From Desulfobacteraceae bacterium UBA5616 (lineage in GTDB: Bacteria; Desulfobacterota; Desulfobacteria; Desulfobacterales; UBA5616): a DNA stretch of 21,393 nt. The position numbers were made by a program, and so were the translations under genes. Shown one piece after another: positions 1 through 6,281 of the stretch. The stretch lies in assembly GCA_002423615.1 (NCBI GenBank), contig DIKO01000044.1, positions 2,975 to 24,367 on the forward strand, written 5' to 3'. Position 1 is the stretch's first letter. Each line of letters starts with the position of its first letter. A model generated the notes under the pieces. It was not told the DNA's origin, searched no databases, and was given only the letters and a program-made list of their open reading frames with translations.

Positions 1-377
1 CCGAAATTAAAATGCCCCTTTCTGCCGCGGCTTGCCATCACGACCATGTCTACATTTTCTTTCTCCATGGTTTTTAAAATTTCCTCTGCGGGATCACCCT
101 TTGCAATATGTTTGACAAAAAGCGGGCAGCCGTCGAGATATTTATCGCAAATCTCATCCAGCCGTTCTTTTGCTTTTTTTTCTTCCCATTCATGTATTTT
201 TTCAATGTGGGTTTTATCAAACTCACCATACCACGGTTCATGGAGCCCCAATTCAGGGATAACATAAAGTACATGGACCTCGGTCTGATATTGCTCCCCC
301 AATGACATTACATATGGCAGAGCAGCCTGGGAATTGGGTGAGAAATCCGTGGGCCATAGAATTTTTTTCATTTCCAT
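1..377 (-). CDS. Universal stress protein (UspA family), C-terminus cut by window edge
   Basis: Reading leftwards from an ATG at 377, the frame stays open to the window edge and gives about 125 residues. It begins MEMKKILWPTDFSPNSQAA, the usual UspA start (beta strand, then PTDFS). A valine-rich second strand (VHVLYVIPE) follows. Near the edge come KGDPAEEILKTMEKENVDMVVMASRGRKGH, described here only as the family's G-D-P-AEEI, D-MVVM and S-RGRKGH blocks, the last being the beginning of the ATP-binding loop. A GAGGAG-type ribosome site lies about 7 bases before the ATG. A second in-frame ATG at 371 is possible. Usp proteins are cytoplasmic nucleotide-binding stress proteins; the specific role of this one cannot be told. 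The gene is divergent from everything to its right. The remaining C-terminus, probably 20-40 residues, lies outside the window. Confidence 0.9.
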   Translation of the reverse strand, partial: MEMKKILWPTDFSPNSQAALPYVMSLGEQYQTEVHVLYVIPELGLHEPWYGEFDKTHIEKIHEWEEKKAKERLDEICDKYLDGCPLFVKHIAKGDPAEEILKTMEKENVDMVVMASRGRKGHFNF

Positions 378-623
378 TTCGTATCTCCTCTGGTGGGATT
401 GTCAGAAATCCAGCTGCTTTTTTTCAAACAACAGGGTAATGGCGTCCGCTCGCGTTGCATTTTTTCTCATTGCTCGCTGTTTTGATTTCTGGTTGCGTTA
501 TTTTTAAAATACCAAAGACGCAGTCATTTCTCAATAAGGTCAATACGGTATTTGTGCAGGAGGATATATGCACAGGGTTTTATTTTTTCCGTAGCCCTGA
601 ATCAGGTAAATTAAAGTTTATGA
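378..623. other. Intergenic stretch with no supported gene
   Basis: This stretch separates the divergent usp gene from the ndh remnant. It should hold the usp promoter on the - strand, but no convincing -35/-10 pair was identified. A + strand frame at 455-685, opening with TTG, shows a chance lipobox-like LISGC. It has no ribosome site and no recognisable domain, and it overlaps the ndh remnant in another frame, so it is not called. The 10-mer ATGGCGTCCG occurs twice, near 438 and near 629, flanking the stretch just before the ndh homology. It could be a deletion scar, but it is too short to be sure. Confidence 0.4.
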
Positions 624-974
624 AAATCATGGCGTCCGGAAATAATCGGATATCTTTGTGGCAGGGGGGAATTTCACTATCATGACAAGGGCAATATGGC
701 GACCATCGGCAGAAGCCATGCGATTCTTCAGATCGGCCATATGGAAATCACGGGTTTTGCCGCATGGTTGATCCGGCTGTTTATTCATATTTACTACATC
801 ATCGGATTTAAAAACAAACTCTTTGTCTTTTTGCAGTGGGCTTTCTTTTACATGACCTATAAAAAAGGCGCCCGACTGATAGTGGATAAATGCAGCCAGT
901 TGCATTCAGTTAAACGGGAAGGAGAGGTTTTGGAGGAGCGAATAGGCAATGACTACACCGACCTCAGGGTTTAA
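624..974 (+). pseudogene. 3' remnant of type II NADH dehydrogenase (NDH-2)
   Basis: From about 660 the frame reads GEFHYHDKGNMATIGRSHA, then ITGFAAWLIRLFIHIYYIIGF, LFVFLQWAFFYMTYKKGARLI and a stop at 972-974. This is the C-terminal signature of NDH-2: the DKG-MATIGR loop, then the amphipathic or membrane-facing helices and the ...GARLI end. The upstream in-frame stretch back to the stop at 621-623 bears no resemblance to NDH-2. The two Rossmann FAD/NADH-binding domains, about 300 residues, are therefore missing. An ATG at 696 lies inside the conserved motif and is not a plausible native start. NDH-2 is a single-subunit, non-proton-pumping quinone reductase at the inner membrane; this fragment cannot bind FAD or NADH. 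I call it a 5'-truncated relic. Confidence 0.8.
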
Positions 975-1067
975 ATAAAGGATATGCCCCATTTCAAAAA
1001 TCGTACAGGGAAGATACAGTCACATCACTCCTCCTCAATAAGCGGGACTGCCGGACGATTTCAAACG

Positions 1068-1083
1068 ATATTCTCGGGAATAT
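1068..1083. promoter_or_regulatory. Short inverted repeat upstream of sodN
   Basis: The sequence ATATTC-TCGG-GAATAT is a perfect 6-bp inverted repeat with a 4-base spacer, about 67 bases before the sodN start codon. It could be an operator or a small leader hairpin. No flanking promoter could be fixed with confidence, so any regulatory role is a guess. Confidence 0.25.
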
Positions 1084-1149
1084 TTGAAGTCTCCGTTGGT
1101 CCCGCCGAACCGTGAAAGGAGGCAGTCAATAACAAATCCGGAGGACAAA

Positions 1150-1611
1150 ATGAAAAAAAGGTTTTTCATCCTGGCCGCGTCTCTTTTGATGATATGCTTT
1201 TCGTTTTCCATGGCAGCCGCCCACTGCCAAATTCCATGCGGCATATACGATGATCAAATGCGCACGGATCAGATTGCCCAGGATATTACAACCGTAGAAA
1301 AAGCCATGAAGGAGATTTCGACACTGAGTCGGCAAAAACCCGTTAACTACAACCAACTGGTACGATGGGTCACCAACAAGGAAGAGCACGCATCAAACAT
1401 CATGAATGGGGTAAGCCTGTATTTTATGGCCCAACGGGTCAATCCCGATCAGAAGCAATACACGGAGAAACTGACGGTATTGCACAAACTCCTGCAGTCC
1501 GCCATGAAATCCAAGCAGAGCGTCGATTTAAAGCATGTCGGGGATATGCGGTCTTTGTTGAAGGAATTTAAATCTCTCTATTTTAACGATCCGTCTGATC
1601 AGCACAAATAA
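1150..1611 (+). CDS. sodN: Nickel superoxide dismutase with Sec signal peptide
   Basis: The protein has 153 residues. Residues 1-24 form a Sec signal peptide: MKKR, then a hydrophobic core ending SMAAA. The mature protein would begin exactly at His25 with HCQIPCGIYDD. This is the nickel hook of NiSOD (HCxxPCGxYD), in which the free N-terminal His1, Cys2 and Cys6 bind nickel. The remaining roughly 130 residues are predicted helical and match the usual NiSOD mature size of about 117-130. The enzyme disproportionates superoxide to O2 and H2O2; here it would act outside the cytoplasm. The start at 1150 is chosen because GGAGG (1140-1144) sits 5 bases before it. A longer frame from 1084 adds 22 residues that would spoil the signal peptide. 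No NiSOD maturation protease (SodX) gene is visible nearby. Signal peptidase may expose His1 instead, which is an inference. The next gene starts about 40 bases downstream. Confidence 0.92.
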   Translation: MKKRFFILAASLLMICFSFSMAAAHCQIPCGIYDDQMRTDQIAQDITTVEKAMKEISTLSRQKPVNYNQLVRWVTNKEEHASNIMNGVSLYFMAQRVNPDQKQYTEKLTVLHKLLQSAMKSKQSVDLKHVGDMRSLLKEFKSLYFNDPSDQHK

Positions 1612-1652
1612 TTTGTTTTAAATCGCCGGCTCAGTTTTCTTTTGCACTCGGT

Positions 1653-2393
1653 ATGGAAAGTGAACTTGAGACCATGTTGCCTAAAAAAGGTCCCGGCGGC
1701 ATAAAGGCTGCGCTGCATGGAAAAACGGGGAGAAAAAGTCTTGCGCTGGTCCTCAAAGCGGACACTGCAGGAACGCTTGAGGCAGTTTCTTCAAGTCTGA
1801 ACTCTCTTCGGACCAACGATGTGATCATCGAGGTCATCCACGAGGGCATCGGAAATGTGTCTAAATCCGATCTCCTGATGGCGGAGACGGGCAGCCGGCT
1901 GGTGGTGGGGTTTAACGTCGATATTCTCCCCAGAGTCGGAGAATTCGCCGCTGAAAGGCAGATCGAAATTCGAATTTATGACGTCATCTACACGCTCACC
2001 AACGACATCAGGGAGATTGAAGGCACCCTGTCTGGTAACGAAGCGGAGGAGGAAAAAATTTCCGGCAGAGCGAATGTTATCGCCCTGTTTCCAGGCGGGC
2101 GCAAGGGAATCATCATGGGCTGTGAAGTCCTTGAGGGATCCCTCGAACAGGGAAAGAAATTCAGAATTATCTCCGATCCGGGGATCGTCCATGTCGGCAT
2201 GATCGATTCACTTCACATCGGAAAAATGCGGGTAAAAAAAGCCACGCGGGGTCAGCAGGCGGGGTTGAAGGTATTCGGCTTTAACCGAATCAAAACAGGC
2301 GACCTGGTGGAGTGTTTCGAAATCATCCCGGCCAGGAATCGCCGGTGGCGACCCCGGGGAGGCGCATTTGATTTGCGGTCAACGGGAGGTTGA
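1653..2393 (+). CDS. IF-2 C-terminal-half protein lacking the GTPase domain
   Basis: The protein has 246 residues. Residues about 28-115 match IF-2 domain 3 (C1): LALVLKADTAGTLEAVSSSL, then VIHEGIGNVSKSDLLMA, VVGFNV and IRIYDVIYTLTNDI. Residues about 130-228 match the C-terminal beta-barrel (C2) that in IF-2 binds fMet-tRNA: ISGRANVIALF, GIIMGCEVLEG, FGFNRIKTGDLVECFE. The G domain (P-loop, DTPGH, NKxD) and domain 2 are absent, and only about 40 bases separate this frame from sodN. It is therefore not simply a frameshifted full infB. No good ribosome site precedes the ATG at 1653 or the next ATG at 1674. The gene is either a standalone IF-2-like factor or a well-preserved 5'-truncated infB copy. 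The intact reading frame argues for function; the weak start argues against it. It lies between sodN and trpS. Confidence 0.8.
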   Translation: MESELETMLPKKGPGGIKAALHGKTGRKSLALVLKADTAGTLEAVSSSLNSLRTNDVIIEVIHEGIGNVSKSDLLMAETGSRLVVGFNVDILPRVGEFAAERQIEIRIYDVIYTLTNDIREIEGTLSGNEAEEEKISGRANVIALFPGGRKGIIMGCEVLEGSLEQGKKFRIISDPGIVHVGMIDSLHIGKMRVKKATRGQQAGLKVFGFNRIKTGDLVECFEIIPARNRRWRPRGGAFDLRSTGG

Positions 2394-2493
2394 TCCGCTT
2401 TGAGCGGGGACTCTCCTCAGAATTTCCTTTTTCCCCGGGCTGAAAGAGTGATGAAAAACGGCGGCGCCCCATCAGAATGTCATCAGGAGCCCC

Positions 2494-3474
2494 ATGGAAC
2501 GACTCTTTTCAGGAATACAACCCAGCGGTAACATCCATATCGGCAACTATCTCGGAGCCCTTCGACACTGGGTCGCACTCCAGCAGCGATATAACTGCAT
2601 TTTCTGCATCGTGGATCTCCATGCCGTTACAACCATCCGGGAACCCTTAAAAATCAGACAGATGACCCGTGAGTGCGCGGCGATTCTCATCGCCGCCGGA
2701 ATCGATAACGAACAATCGATACTGTTTGTCCAGTCGCACATCCCGGCCCATTCACAATTGACATGGATCCTGAACTGCATCACGCCATTTGGCCGGCTTC
2801 GTCGGATGACCCAGTTTAAAGAAAAGGGCTTCCTGAAAGATAAACAGGTCACGGCCGGTCTTTTTGATTATCCGGTTCTCATGGCGGCGGATATTCTGCT
2901 GTATCAAACGGATATTGTACCGGTCGGCGATGATCAGAGGCAACATATTGAATTCACGCGGGACACCGCCGAAAGGTTCAATGCAATTTACGGTGAAACA
3001 TTCAAGCTTCCGATACCGCTCATACCTCAAACGGGCGCCCGTATCATGGGACTGGACGATCCTTCGAACAAAATGAGCAAAAGCCAGAAAGGCAAGGGGC
3101 ATGCCGTGTATTTACGCGACACCCCCGACGAAATTCGATTTAAAATTTTGGGTGCAAAAACAGACGCACTACGTGAGATCAGATGGGATCCAAATCGCGC
3201 GGGAATCCACAACCTGCTGGTGATTTATCAGGCTTTCAGCGGATTAAGCCGGGAGGCGGCGGAGAACCGCTTTGAAGGCCTCGGATATCAGGAGCTTAAG
3301 ACGGAACTGGCGGACATGATCATTGAGCATCTCCGCCCGATTCGGGAGCGATTTACCTGTTTAATGGAGGATCCTCATCATATCGACGTCCTGCTGAAAA
3401 AAGGAGCAGAAAGAGCAAGGCCGGCTGCAGAGATGACGATCACCGATATTCATCAAAAAATCGGGCTCGGATAA
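2494..3474 (+). CDS. trpS: Tryptophanyl-tRNA synthetase
   Basis: This class I aminoacyl-tRNA synthetase charges tRNA-Trp with tryptophan using ATP in the cytoplasm. The 326-residue length is normal for bacterial TrpRS. Visible motifs are the start SGIQPSGNIHIGNYLGA, with the HIGH-type motif HIGN at 15-18; the tRNA/Trp pocket region FDYPVLMAADILLYQTDIVPVGDDQ; and the KMSKS loop (KMSKS at 193-197). A GGAG ribosome site about 7 bases upstream supports the ATG at 2494. The gene follows the IF-2-like gene by about 100 bases and precedes ftr by 60 bases, all on the same strand. Nothing looks damaged. Confidence 0.97.
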   Translation: MERLFSGIQPSGNIHIGNYLGALRHWVALQQRYNCIFCIVDLHAVTTIREPLKIRQMTRECAAILIAAGIDNEQSILFVQSHIPAHSQLTWILNCITPFGRLRRMTQFKEKGFLKDKQVTAGLFDYPVLMAADILLYQTDIVPVGDDQRQHIEFTRDTAERFNAIYGETFKLPIPLIPQTGARIMGLDDPSNKMSKSQKGKGHAVYLRDTPDEIRFKILGAKTDALREIRWDPNRAGIHNLLVIYQAFSGLSREAAENRFEGLGYQELKTELADMIIEHLRPIRERFTCLMEDPHHIDVLLKKGAERARPAAEMTITDIHQKIGLG

Positions 3475-3534
3475 TTCTTTTTCCAGTGTGCACCGCTTAA
3501 AAAATTCGATCATATACGGAAAGGAGCATGGCCT

Positions 3535-3864
3535 ATGGAAGTGCAGGCGCTGTATGACATGCTGAAAAAAGTCCAGGAATCCAAGGGATATTATTTTAAC
3601 AAGGATCAAAAACTGACGTTTGAGCTGCTGGAGGGGCTTCTCGAAAATAAAAAACGGTATGGTTATATGTGCTGCCCCTGCAGACTGGCCAGTAACGACA
3701 GGGATTGGGATCAAGACATTATCTGCCCCTGTGTTTATAGAAAGCCGGATGTGGAAGAATATGGAAGTTGTTACTGCAGCCTTTATGTTTCGAAAGATTG
3801 GAATGAAGAAAAAGTTCCCCATCCCTACGTTCCCGAAAGAAGACCGGAGGCCAAATTCCGGTAG
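3535..3864 (+). CDS. Ferredoxin:thioredoxin reductase catalytic subunit
   Basis: The protein has 109 residues and the full Cys pattern of the FTR catalytic (beta) chain: C47-P-C49, 14 residues, C64-P-C66, 12 residues, C79-Y-C81. By analogy with plant FTR, Cys47, Cys64, Cys66 and Cys79 hold a [4Fe-4S] cluster, and Cys49/Cys81 form the redox disulfide that passes electrons from ferredoxin to thioredoxin. The classical CHC motif is CYC here, so the His next to the active site is replaced by Tyr. The core DIICPCVYRKPDVEEYGSCY is otherwise typical. The start at 3535 is set by AAGGAG at 3521-3526, 8 bases upstream; an ATG at 3528 is in another frame. No thioredoxin or variable-subunit gene is nearby, as usual for anaerobic bacteria with single-chain FTR. 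Confidence 0.92.
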   Translation: MEVQALYDMLKKVQESKGYYFNKDQKLTFELLEGLLENKKRYGYMCCPCRLASNDRDWDQDIICPCVYRKPDVEEYGSCYCSLYVSKDWNEEKVPHPYVPERRPEAKFR

Positions 3865-3969
3865 GGGCTGTTTTTTGCCCGTGGATGCAGTGATTTTAAC
3901 AGGGCACGAGAATATCAACAATGTAATGCTGGCCGCCAGCCTGGCCCCCGACGGTTATCTGGGGAACGA

Positions 3970-4333
3970 ATGACGAAAATTCAGGTATTTATGATTTTGA
4001 TAGCCTTCTTTCTGCCGGGGTGTTCTTCCGCCCGAGAGGAGAAAGGTGTCCACCTGGATACGATAAAGATGCCCCCCGGATTCAGGATTTCACTGTATGC
4101 GCTTGTTCCCGGGGCACGGATCCTGGAACCGGACCAAACCCGTCGGATACCGTATCACGCTGGCCCGTCTGGATAAAAACCGCGCCGTTGAATACACGGT
4201 ATTTGCGTGGGGCTGGCTCCGGAACGGGAGTGCATGGGGGCGCCCGGTGGATGTTCTGGTCATGCCGGACGGTGCGCTTCTGGTCTCCGATGACCGAGCC
4301 GGAGCCGTCTATCGTATCTATTATAAACCCTGA
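3970..4333 (+). pseudogene. Sorbosone/PQQ-type sugar dehydrogenase, internally deleted
   Basis: Two pieces of one gene sit in different frames. The first, from the ATG at 3970, is a lipoprotein signal peptide with lipobox FLPGC followed by LDTIKMPPGFRISLYALVPG, the N-terminus of the glucose/sorbosone dehydrogenase beta-propeller family. The second, read in a frame shifted by one from about 4108 to the stop at 4331-4333, gives HGSWNRTKPVGYRITLARLD, WGRPVDVLVMPDGALLVSDD and AGAVYRIYY, the family's last propeller blade. The join lies near 4108-4122. About 300 residues of the propeller, with its PQQ and calcium sites, are missing, and the frames no longer match. The original product would have been an outer-membrane or periplasmic lipoprotein that oxidises sugars or aldehydes. 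A small deletion-derived relic is the only reading I can support. Confidence 0.82.
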
Positions 4334-4360
4334 GGCACTGCTCTGACAAAGGGGAAAATC

Positions 4361-4534
4361 ATGAAACGAATGCGATCGGCAATAGGGGCCCTGGTATTCG
4401 CTATGGCAGTTCCTGCCCATGAGAAGGTGAGTTTTACCGGAAAACACATCAACAAGGAAGTTTATCATGACCGGAGAAAAGAAACAGGGAATAAACGGGA
4501 TGGACTTGCAGACCAGGATGGAAAAATACAATGA
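4361..4534 (+). CDS. Short signal-peptide-like frame overlapping the DUF1579 gene
   Basis: An ATG at 4361, preceded by AGGGG at suitable distance, opens a 57-residue frame that starts MKRMRSAIGALVFAMAVPAH, which reads as a signal peptide with possible cleavage after AVPA. The rest is hydrophilic and resembles nothing I know. It ends at 4534, overlapping the start of the DUF1579 gene by 68 bases in a different frame. Many DUF1579 proteins carry an N-terminal signal peptide, so this may be the original export signal, disconnected by a frameshift between about 4420 and 4467. It may also be a leader peptide. Low confidence that it is a separate gene. Confidence 0.3.
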   Translation: MKRMRSAIGALVFAMAVPAHEKVSFTGKHINKEVYHDRRKETGNKRDGLADQDGKIQ

Positions 4535-5009
4535 ACTGGGCAAGCCGGGTCCGCACCATGAACTGCTGGCGCGAATGGCGGGAACCTGGAGCACCCGCAC
4601 CCTGTCCTGGATGGAACCCGGTGGGCCTACCATGGAATCCACCGGCGTTAGTGAACAGAAGATGATCCTTGACGGGCGTTTCCTCCAGCAGGATTTTTCC
4701 GGGGAAATGATGGGAGACAAGTTCATCGGCATCGGCGTCACAGGGTTCGACAATCATACCCGAAAATTCGTGTCGACATGGATGGATTCAATGAGTACCG
4801 CCATTATGTATTTCGAGGGCGAAGCCGATGCGGGTGGTAAAACCATTACCCAGACCAGCGAATTTGACGATCCTTTCAGGGGCCCCATGAAATGGCGCTC
4901 GGTGACCCGGATTGTGGATGACCATACTCACCTGTTTGAAATGTTCGGAACGGATAAAAGCGGCAAAGAAGAAAGGATGATGGAAATTACCTATACCCGG
5001 AAACCGTGA
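4467..5009 (+). CDS. DUF1579 family protein
   Basis: The 180-residue protein carries the hallmarks of the DUF1579 family: HELLARMAGTWSTRTLSWMEPG, MILDGRFLQQDFSGEMMG, FIGIGVTGFDNHTRKFVSTW, ITQTSEFDDPFRGPMKWRSV, and a final MEITYTRK. Members are lipocalin-like beta-barrels of unknown biochemical role; none of these blocks names a catalytic residue. An AAGGAAG element lies about 7-8 bases before the ATG at 4467, so cytosolic expression from this start is plausible. An out-of-frame signal-peptide-like sequence immediately upstream (4361-4534) suggests that the exported form may have been lost. The body of the domain appears complete. Confidence 0.88.
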   Translation: MTGEKKQGINGMDLQTRMEKYNELGKPGPHHELLARMAGTWSTRTLSWMEPGGPTMESTGVSEQKMILDGRFLQQDFSGEMMGDKFIGIGVTGFDNHTRKFVSTWMDSMSTAIMYFEGEADAGGKTITQTSEFDDPFRGPMKWRSVTRIVDDHTHLFEMFGTDKSGKEERMMEITYTRKP

Positions 5010-5093
5010 TGCCCAAGAAAGCCCGGGACCGGCCATACCCCAGTCACCCCCTCTTGACACCGTGTGATTTTGATCGGCACGACTTGATTTTAA

Positions 5094-5117
5094 GGCAAAA
5101 AGCATTATTTTTGTGCC
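5094..5117 (+). promoter_or_regulatory. Imperfect hairpin upstream of the Hsp20 gene
   Basis: GGCAAAAA (5094-5101) can pair with TTTT-G-TGCC (5109-5117) around a 7-base loop, with one bulged G. It lies about 30 bases before the ribosome site. It does not cover the Shine-Dalgarno, so a ROSE-type thermometer is not evident. It could be an operator or leader stem. Function unknown. Confidence 0.2.
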
Positions 5118-5161
5118 ATAAAACGGGAATCAAAATTTCATAGGGAAAGGGGGTGAGAGAA

Positions 5162-5587
5162 ATGACGAGAATGTTAGTTCCCAGCAGATCCGGTTTGGGG
5201 TATAGACCTTTGAGAACTCTGTTTGAAGACTGGTTCGATCCATTCCCTTCTGCAGTGGCGTGTGAGGATTGGATGCCGGCATTGGATATCGCCGAGACTG
5301 AAAAAGCTTATGTGGTGTCCATGGAGTTGCCCGGAATCGACATGAAGAAAACCGATATCTCTTTTGACAACGGCGTTCTTACGGTAAAAGGGGAAAAAGA
5401 AAAGGAAACCCTGGAAGGCGAATGCTGCCAGTGTGCCGAACGGTATTCAGGTTCGTTTCGGAGAAGTATTCAGATCTCCGGTAAGGTGGACAGTGACAAA
5501 ATTGATGCCACCTACAAAGACGGTATTCTGAAACTGACACTTCCCAAAGACGAAGCAAGTTTACCCAAAAAAATAACGGTCAATTGA
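5162..5587 (+). CDS. Hsp20/alpha-crystallin family small heat shock protein
   Basis: The protein has 141 residues. A short N-terminal arm includes LRTLFEDWFDPF. The alpha-crystallin domain spans about 40-135: MPALDIAETEKAYVVSMELP, GIDMKKTDISFDNGVLTVKG, then SFRRSIQISGKVDSDKIDAT and the signature DGILKLTLPK. The C-terminus ends in an I-x-V motif (KKITVN), which sHsps use for oligomer contacts. It is an ATP-independent holdase that binds unfolding proteins in the cytoplasm. The ATG at 5162 is preferred because AAAGGGGG (5146-5153) lies 8 bases upstream. A GTG at 5153 would add three residues but overlaps that ribosome site. A strong intrinsic terminator follows at 5609-5647, so the gene is probably the end of its transcription unit. 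No CIRCE element or clear sigma32 promoter was found. Confidence 0.93.
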   Translation: MTRMLVPSRSGLGYRPLRTLFEDWFDPFPSAVACEDWMPALDIAETEKAYVVSMELPGIDMKKTDISFDNGVLTVKGEKEKETLEGECCQCAERYSGSFRRSIQISGKVDSDKIDATYKDGILKLTLPKDEASLPKKITVN

Positions 5588-5608
5588 ATTCCTGCGGATC
5601 TGAACATA

Positions 5609-5647
5609 AAAAAGCGCCGCCCTGTCCTCTGGGCGGCGCTTTTTTTA
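5609..5647 (+). terminator. Rho-independent terminator after the Hsp20 gene
   Basis: AGCGCCGCCC (5613-5622) pairs perfectly with GGGCGGCGCT (5631-5640) around an 8-base loop. It is flanked by an A run on the left and TTTTTT on the right. The flanking A and T runs could also make it work in the - strand direction for the fragment that follows. Confidence 0.95.
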
Positions 5648-5686
5648 TGAATAATCGGCCTTCAAGGGAACTTCTTCATAGAATCC

Positions 5687-5944
5687 TCACGCCTCAATAT
5701 CGCTGTGGGGCCGGGTACTGAATGTGATGGCCTTCATTATCCGGACAAAAATCTTTCTTTCCTCCTGGGGAATCGGGGACGACTTTTCCAATTCAGAGGA
5801 AAAGCCGTTCATCATGGAAACATTTTCTATTTTCACACAATTTCCGAGGAGTTGGTATCCTAAGTCATTTTCAGGACCCCAGACGGCTATGGAAATCAGG
5901 GGATTGATCTTGAGATTTGCCAGGGTTACGGGTCCCCTGTCAAA
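5687..5944 (-). pseudogene. PNPOx-like FMN-binding protein, C-terminal fragment
   Basis: On the - strand, between stops at 5945-5947 and 5687-5689, the frame reads GPVTLANLKINPLISIAVWG, GYQLLGNCVKIENVS, and later an IFVRIMKAITFSTRPHSD-type ending. This is the second half of the small split-barrel flavin-binding proteins (pyridoxamine-5'-phosphate-oxidase-like). There, a T-x-x-N-L-x-x-NP segment precedes a strand and a G-Y-Q-L-x-G turn. The N-terminal half is missing, and an in-frame TGA lies just ahead of the homology with no start codon, so I call it a truncated relic. The substrate of the original protein cannot be told. Upstream of it on its own strand (5950-6090) the DNA is AT-rich and shows no continuation. 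Confidence 0.65.
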
Positions 5945-6092
5945 TCATGTTTTAAATTACCAGTTTTTCGGTAATCATTTTTTGGCGTGGTCGAAATGGG
6001 GCTTATCCTGTATTTTTCCAGTCAAAAGGGTGTAATTTAAGGACCGGCAGTTTTTTTATTTCCTTTTTATAAGTTTTTATTTATAATTTTAA

Positions 6093-6266
6093 GTATTAAT
6101 TTTAAATCGGATACAAAGGCTTTACGACCGGATCAAACACAAAGGAGCGGGGGTGGGCCTTGCCATCTTCAAAAAAATGGTCGTATGGCATGGAGGGAAC
6201 ATTACTGCGGAGAGCGAGCCCGGCAAAGGTTCACGCTTCATCATCGATTTCCCCGCAAAGCGATAA
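6093..6266 (+). pseudogene. Histidine kinase ATPase-domain tail fragment
   Basis: The frame open from 6093 to a stop at 6264-6266 reads IQRLYDRIKHKGAGVGLAIF, KKMVVWHGGNITAESEPGKG, then SRFIIDFPAKR. This is the G2 box (GxGxGLAI) and last strands of a HATPase_c domain, as found at the end of sensor kinases. Only about 50 residues remain. The N and G1 boxes, the phospho-acceptor histidine and all sensor domains are absent, and the DNA just upstream is an AT-rich stretch. The fragment ends 15 bases before the start of the intact sensor kinase. It may be the tail of a former tandem kinase or a recombination scar. Confidence 0.75.
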
Positions 6267-6281
6267 GGAAGCCCGTAAGTG

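Noticed and set aside
455..685. Open frame with a lipoprotein-like start
   Set aside because: It has a TTG start, no ribosome site and no family resemblance, and it overlaps the recognisable NDH-2 remnant in another frame.
5054..5090. TTGACA as an Hsp20 promoter
   Set aside because: No acceptable -10 element lies 15-19 bases downstream, and neither sigma32 nor CIRCE consensus is present.
5724..6035. 103-residue + strand open frame
   Set aside because: It is antisense to the PNPOx fragment, whose - strand reading shows clear family motifs; this frame shows none.
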